From positions 62,001 to 126,000 of the forward strand of contig JANLFY010000007.1 in NCBI GenBank assembly GCA_024653485.1: 64,000 nucleotides of DNA. Reading direction: 5' to 3'. Made by a program: the position numbers and the translations under genes. Of the stretch, positions 62,036-64,000 are shown piece after piece (the first letter of the stretch is position 1; every line of letters starts with the position of its first letter). A model generated the notes under the pieces. It was not told where the DNA came from, ran no database searches, and worked only from the letters and a program-made list of their open reading frames with translations. The stretch is from Bacillota bacterium (GTDB lineage Bacteria > Bacillota > SHA-98 > UBA4971).

Positions 62036-62530
62036 ATGGACGTCACACTAGGCATGATCCTGGGATTTCTCGGCATAGCCCTGGCGGTGGCCCTGCCAGG
62101 CGTCGGATCGGCCATGGGGGTAGGGCTAGTGGGCTCGGCGGGGTCGGGGGTCGTCACGGAGGACCCGGACAAGTTCGGACAGATACTGCTCTTGCAGGTC
62201 ATTCCCGGAACGCAGGGCATATACGGGCTCCTCACTGGGTTCGTCCTCATGATGAAGCTCGGGGTGTTCAGCGGGAGCGTGCTCAGACTGACAACGTCCG
62301 AAGGGCTGCTCGTCATAATGGCTGTGCTCCCCATCGCCGTGGTCGGCTGGCTTTCCGCAATTCACCAGGGAAAGGTCGCGGCGGCTGGCGTTGGGGTCGT
62401 GGCGAAGAGGCCTGAGGAGCTGGGTAAGCCCGTTACCTTCGCGGCCATGGTGGAAACGTACGCGGTGCTTGCGTTCCTCGCGTCGCTGCTTCTCATCATG
62501 TTCGGCCTGCCTCTCAAAGGAGTGGCGTGA
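62036..62530 (+). CDS. V/A-type ATP synthase subunit K (rotor ring, Na+-type)
   Basis: A 164-residue proteolipid with four membrane helices (two fused c-type hairpins). The first hairpin has IPGTQGIYG with T59 and Q60; the second has HQGK with Q111 and MVETYAV with the ion-binding E140. These match T64, Q65, Q110 and E139 of the sodium-binding NtpK of Enterococcus hirae, so Na+ rather than H+ is the predicted coupling ion. Only one carboxylate per four helices is present, as usual for V-type rings. ATG follows the subunit I stop closely. Confidence 0.95.
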   Translation: MDVTLGMILGFLGIALAVALPGVGSAMGVGLVGSAGSGVVTEDPDKFGQILLLQVIPGTQGIYGLLTGFVLMMKLGVFSGSVLRLTTSEGLLVIMAVLPIAVVGWLSAIHQGKVAAAGVGVVAKRPEELGKPVTFAAMVETYAVLAFLASLLLIMFGLPLKGVA

Positions 62531-63130
62531 ATGTCGGCTCTCGAGAAGATGCAGGAGAAGATCCTGCAAGATGCGAAGGCCAAGGCTGACGAGATCGTGG
62601 CTGCGGCCACGGCGGAGGCTCAGGCGATAGTGGCCGAGGCCAGGGAAGAAGCTACGAGAAAGCGAGATGAGGTGCTGGCGCGGGGCAAGGAGAACGCCGA
62701 CGAAGAGATGAGGCGTGCCCTAACACTCGCGGAGCTTGATGCCCGCAAACAACTGCTTGCAACGAAGGCTGCCCTCATCGACGAGGTATTCCAGGAAGCT
62801 CGGAAGCGGCTCACTTCGCTGGAACCGGGCCGGTACAGGGCTTACTTGAAACGGGCGATTCTCGAGGCCGTGGAAAGCGGCGAGGAAGAGGTCGTCCTGT
62901 CGGCACGGGATCTCGAGAGCGTCGGACCTGAAGTCGTGTCGGAGGTGAACGCGGAGCTGGCGAAGCAAGGTCGTAAGGGCGCGCTTCGACTTTCCGGCGT
63001 TCCCGGCGGATTCACCGGAGGCTTCGTCTTGCGGACGGGAAGAACGGAAGTGAACTCCACGTTCGATGCCCTCCTCGCGCGAGAGCGCGAAGCGTTGGTA
63101 GTTGAGGTAGCAAAGGTCCTGTTCGGCTGA
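62531..63130 (+). CDS. V/A-type ATP synthase subunit E
   Basis: A 199-residue peripheral stalk subunit: N-terminal half is a long Ala/Glu/Lys coiled coil (residues ~1-100), C-terminal half the globular vATP-synt_E domain ending in GGFVLRTGRTEVNSTFDALL, which is the family signature. The ATG follows the TGA of subunit K with no gap. Confidence 0.93.
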   Translation: MSALEKMQEKILQDAKAKADEIVAAATAEAQAIVAEAREEATRKRDEVLARGKENADEEMRRALTLAELDARKQLLATKAALIDEVFQEARKRLTSLEPGRYRAYLKRAILEAVESGEEEVVLSARDLESVGPEVVSEVNAELAKQGRKGALRLSGVPGGFTGGFVLRTGRTEVNSTFDALLAREREALVVEVAKVLFG

Positions 63131-63160
63131 GGCTCAGCACCCGAAGGGGCATCCCGGGAG

Positions 63161-64000
63161 GTGACGGACGGCGAGATGCTAGGGCTTGAATCCAGGTACG
63201 CATATGCTACCGGGCGCGTGAGGGTGCTCGAGACGAGGCTCCTCGACCGGGGTCGCATAGACCGGATGATCGAGGCCCCCGACCTCGAGGGGGCGCTGAA
63301 AGTATTGGCCGAGGCGGGCTATGCCCGCGCTCAGGTTTCGGGCAGATCCCTCATGACCGTTGACGAGATAACGTCGAGTGAGGAAGCCAGGCTTGCTCGT
63401 CTGATTCAGGAGACGGCTCCGGAGCCAGGGCTCGTGGAGTTGGTCACGGCGAGATGGGACTTCCACAACCTGAAGGCGATGATGAAGGCGAAGCTGCACC
63501 GAGTTCCTCCGGAGAAGGCTGTGGCGAGGCATGGCGCCTGCGACCTGGCTTTGATCGAACGTGCGGTGGAAGGTGACGGAAGGGGCCTGCCAGCTCAACT
63601 CGCTGAGGCGCTCAGCGTGGCCAGGGCTGCCCACGAACTGCGCCCCACTCCTGAGACCATCGACATCGCGGTGGACCGCGAGATGTATCGCTACCTTCTG
63701 GCGAAGGCGAACTCGCTCCGCATTCGGTACCTTGTGGACCTCATTCAAACGGAGATAGACCTCTTTAACCTCGCGGTTTACTTCAGGTCGAGGAGGATGG
63801 GGAGGGACAGACGGCTTGCGGAGCAAGCGATGGCGCCTGGCGGAAAGCTGAGCCCGCTCATGCTCATGGCGTCGTACGACCAGCCTCTTGAAGCCGTGGC
63901 AACGAGCGTGGCGGGCACCGGATACGAGGCCTTGGCGGGTCGGGCAGCGGGCGCGCTCGCAGAAGGAAGGCCCATCGCCGAGTTGGAGAGGATGTCGGAG
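63161..64000 (+). CDS. V/A-type ATP synthase subunit C, 5' part (runs off the window)
   Basis: The reading frame is open to the last base (about 280 residues seen; full length about 340-360). The start region LGLESRYAYATGRVRVLETRLLDRG is typical of AhaC/NtpC, the socket that joins the central stalk to the K ring; ATARWDFHN-like (VTARWDFHNLKAMMKAKL) and DREMYRYLL are further marks. GTG at 63161 or ATG at 63176 could be the start; both have imperfect ribosome spacing. Subunits F, A, B and D should follow downstream. Confidence 0.9.
   Translation, partial: MTDGEMLGLESRYAYATGRVRVLETRLLDRGRIDRMIEAPDLEGALKVLAEAGYARAQVSGRSLMTVDEITSSEEARLARLIQETAPEPGLVELVTARWDFHNLKAMMKAKLHRVPPEKAVARHGACDLALIERAVEGDGRGLPAQLAEALSVARAAHELRPTPETIDIAVDREMYRYLLAKANSLRIRYLVDLIQTEIDLFNLAVYFRSRRMGRDRRLAEQAMAPGGKLSPLMLMASYDQPLEAVATSVAGTGYEALAGRAAGALAEGRPIAELERMSE

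Noticed and set aside
1-64000. CRISPR arrays, insertion sequences, prophage
   Set aside because: No regularly spaced repeats of the right length, no transposase, integrase or phage structural proteins were found in any frame.

Overview
The window is a G+C-rich bacterial chromosome segment that looks like a spore-forming member of the Bacillota (Firmicutes). The main evidence is a full-length SpoIIE followed by tilS and ftsH in the conserved Bacillus/Clostridium order, an RsfA-like forespore-type regulator behind a sigma-G-like promoter, AddA, a ThiT under a TPP riboswitch, a class II (B12) ribonucleotide reductase and a V/A-type ATPase operon. A tungsten-type aldehyde oxidoreductase and the B12-dependent reductase point to an anaerobe. 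A putative outer-membrane beta-barrel locus and a MacAB-like exporter raise the possibility of a two-membrane (diderm) Firmicute. I cannot name the genus. No tRNA, rRNA, CRISPR array, phage or insertion sequence was seen.

Layout. 1-3.1 kb: 3' part of addA. 3.2-5.4 kb: an RsfA-like gene and thiT with its TPP riboswitch, both on the minus strand. 5.5-7.1 kb: a 2-hydroxyacid dehydrogenase converging on gmk. 7.2-9.6 kb: a three-gene biotin-dependent decarboxylase set (OadG-like, biotin carrier, carboxyltransferase). 9.8-12.4 kb: adenine deaminase and a Yip1-like membrane protein. 12.7-16.1 kb: MacA-like adaptor, ABC ATPase and permease. 16.3-23.2 kb: spoIIE, tilS, ftsH. 23.3-26.4 kb: urocanate hydratase and a diguanylate cyclase. 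26.5-30.6 kb: an aldehyde:ferredoxin oxidoreductase operon (polyferredoxin, AOR, MoaD, FAD/NAD protein). 30.9-38.3 kb: NifU-like protein, LysM-BsuPI protein, membrane-anchored AMMECR1 protein and a 1715-residue alpha-2-macroglobulin fused to VanW. 38.6-41.4 kb: two MATE exporters. 41.6-46.0 kb: nrdJ and an amidohydrolase. 46.3-50.5 kb: a Cys-rich MarR regulator, an ArsM-GNAT fusion and an ABC-F protein. 50.5-55.4 kb: a minus-strand operon for a pilin-like protein, a chaperone-like protein and a predicted beta-barrel protein. 55.6-59.0 kb: dipeptide epimerase, DD-carboxypeptidase, thioredoxin reductase. 59.7-64 kb: start of a V/A-ATPase operon (H, I, K, E, C), cut by the window end.

How the parts may work together. 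The K subunit of the V-ATPase carries all the side-chain ligands of a sodium site, and the OadG-like/biotin/carboxyltransferase set belongs to the sodium-pump decarboxylase family, so a sodium cycle is a reasonable inference. The AOR operon resembles the NAD-linked AorABC type. The 31-38 kb segment combines two protease-inhibitor modules (BsuPI and alpha-2-macroglobulin) with peptidoglycan-associated modules (LysM and VanW), suggesting envelope defence against proteases. The 50-55 kb operon is the best candidate for an undescribed system: a surface beta-sandwich protein, a periplasmic chaperone-like partner and a usher-like barrel whose N-terminal domain resembles the surface protein.

Start codons were often moved downstream of the longest open frame to fit a ribosome binding site; GTG and TTG starts appear common here.
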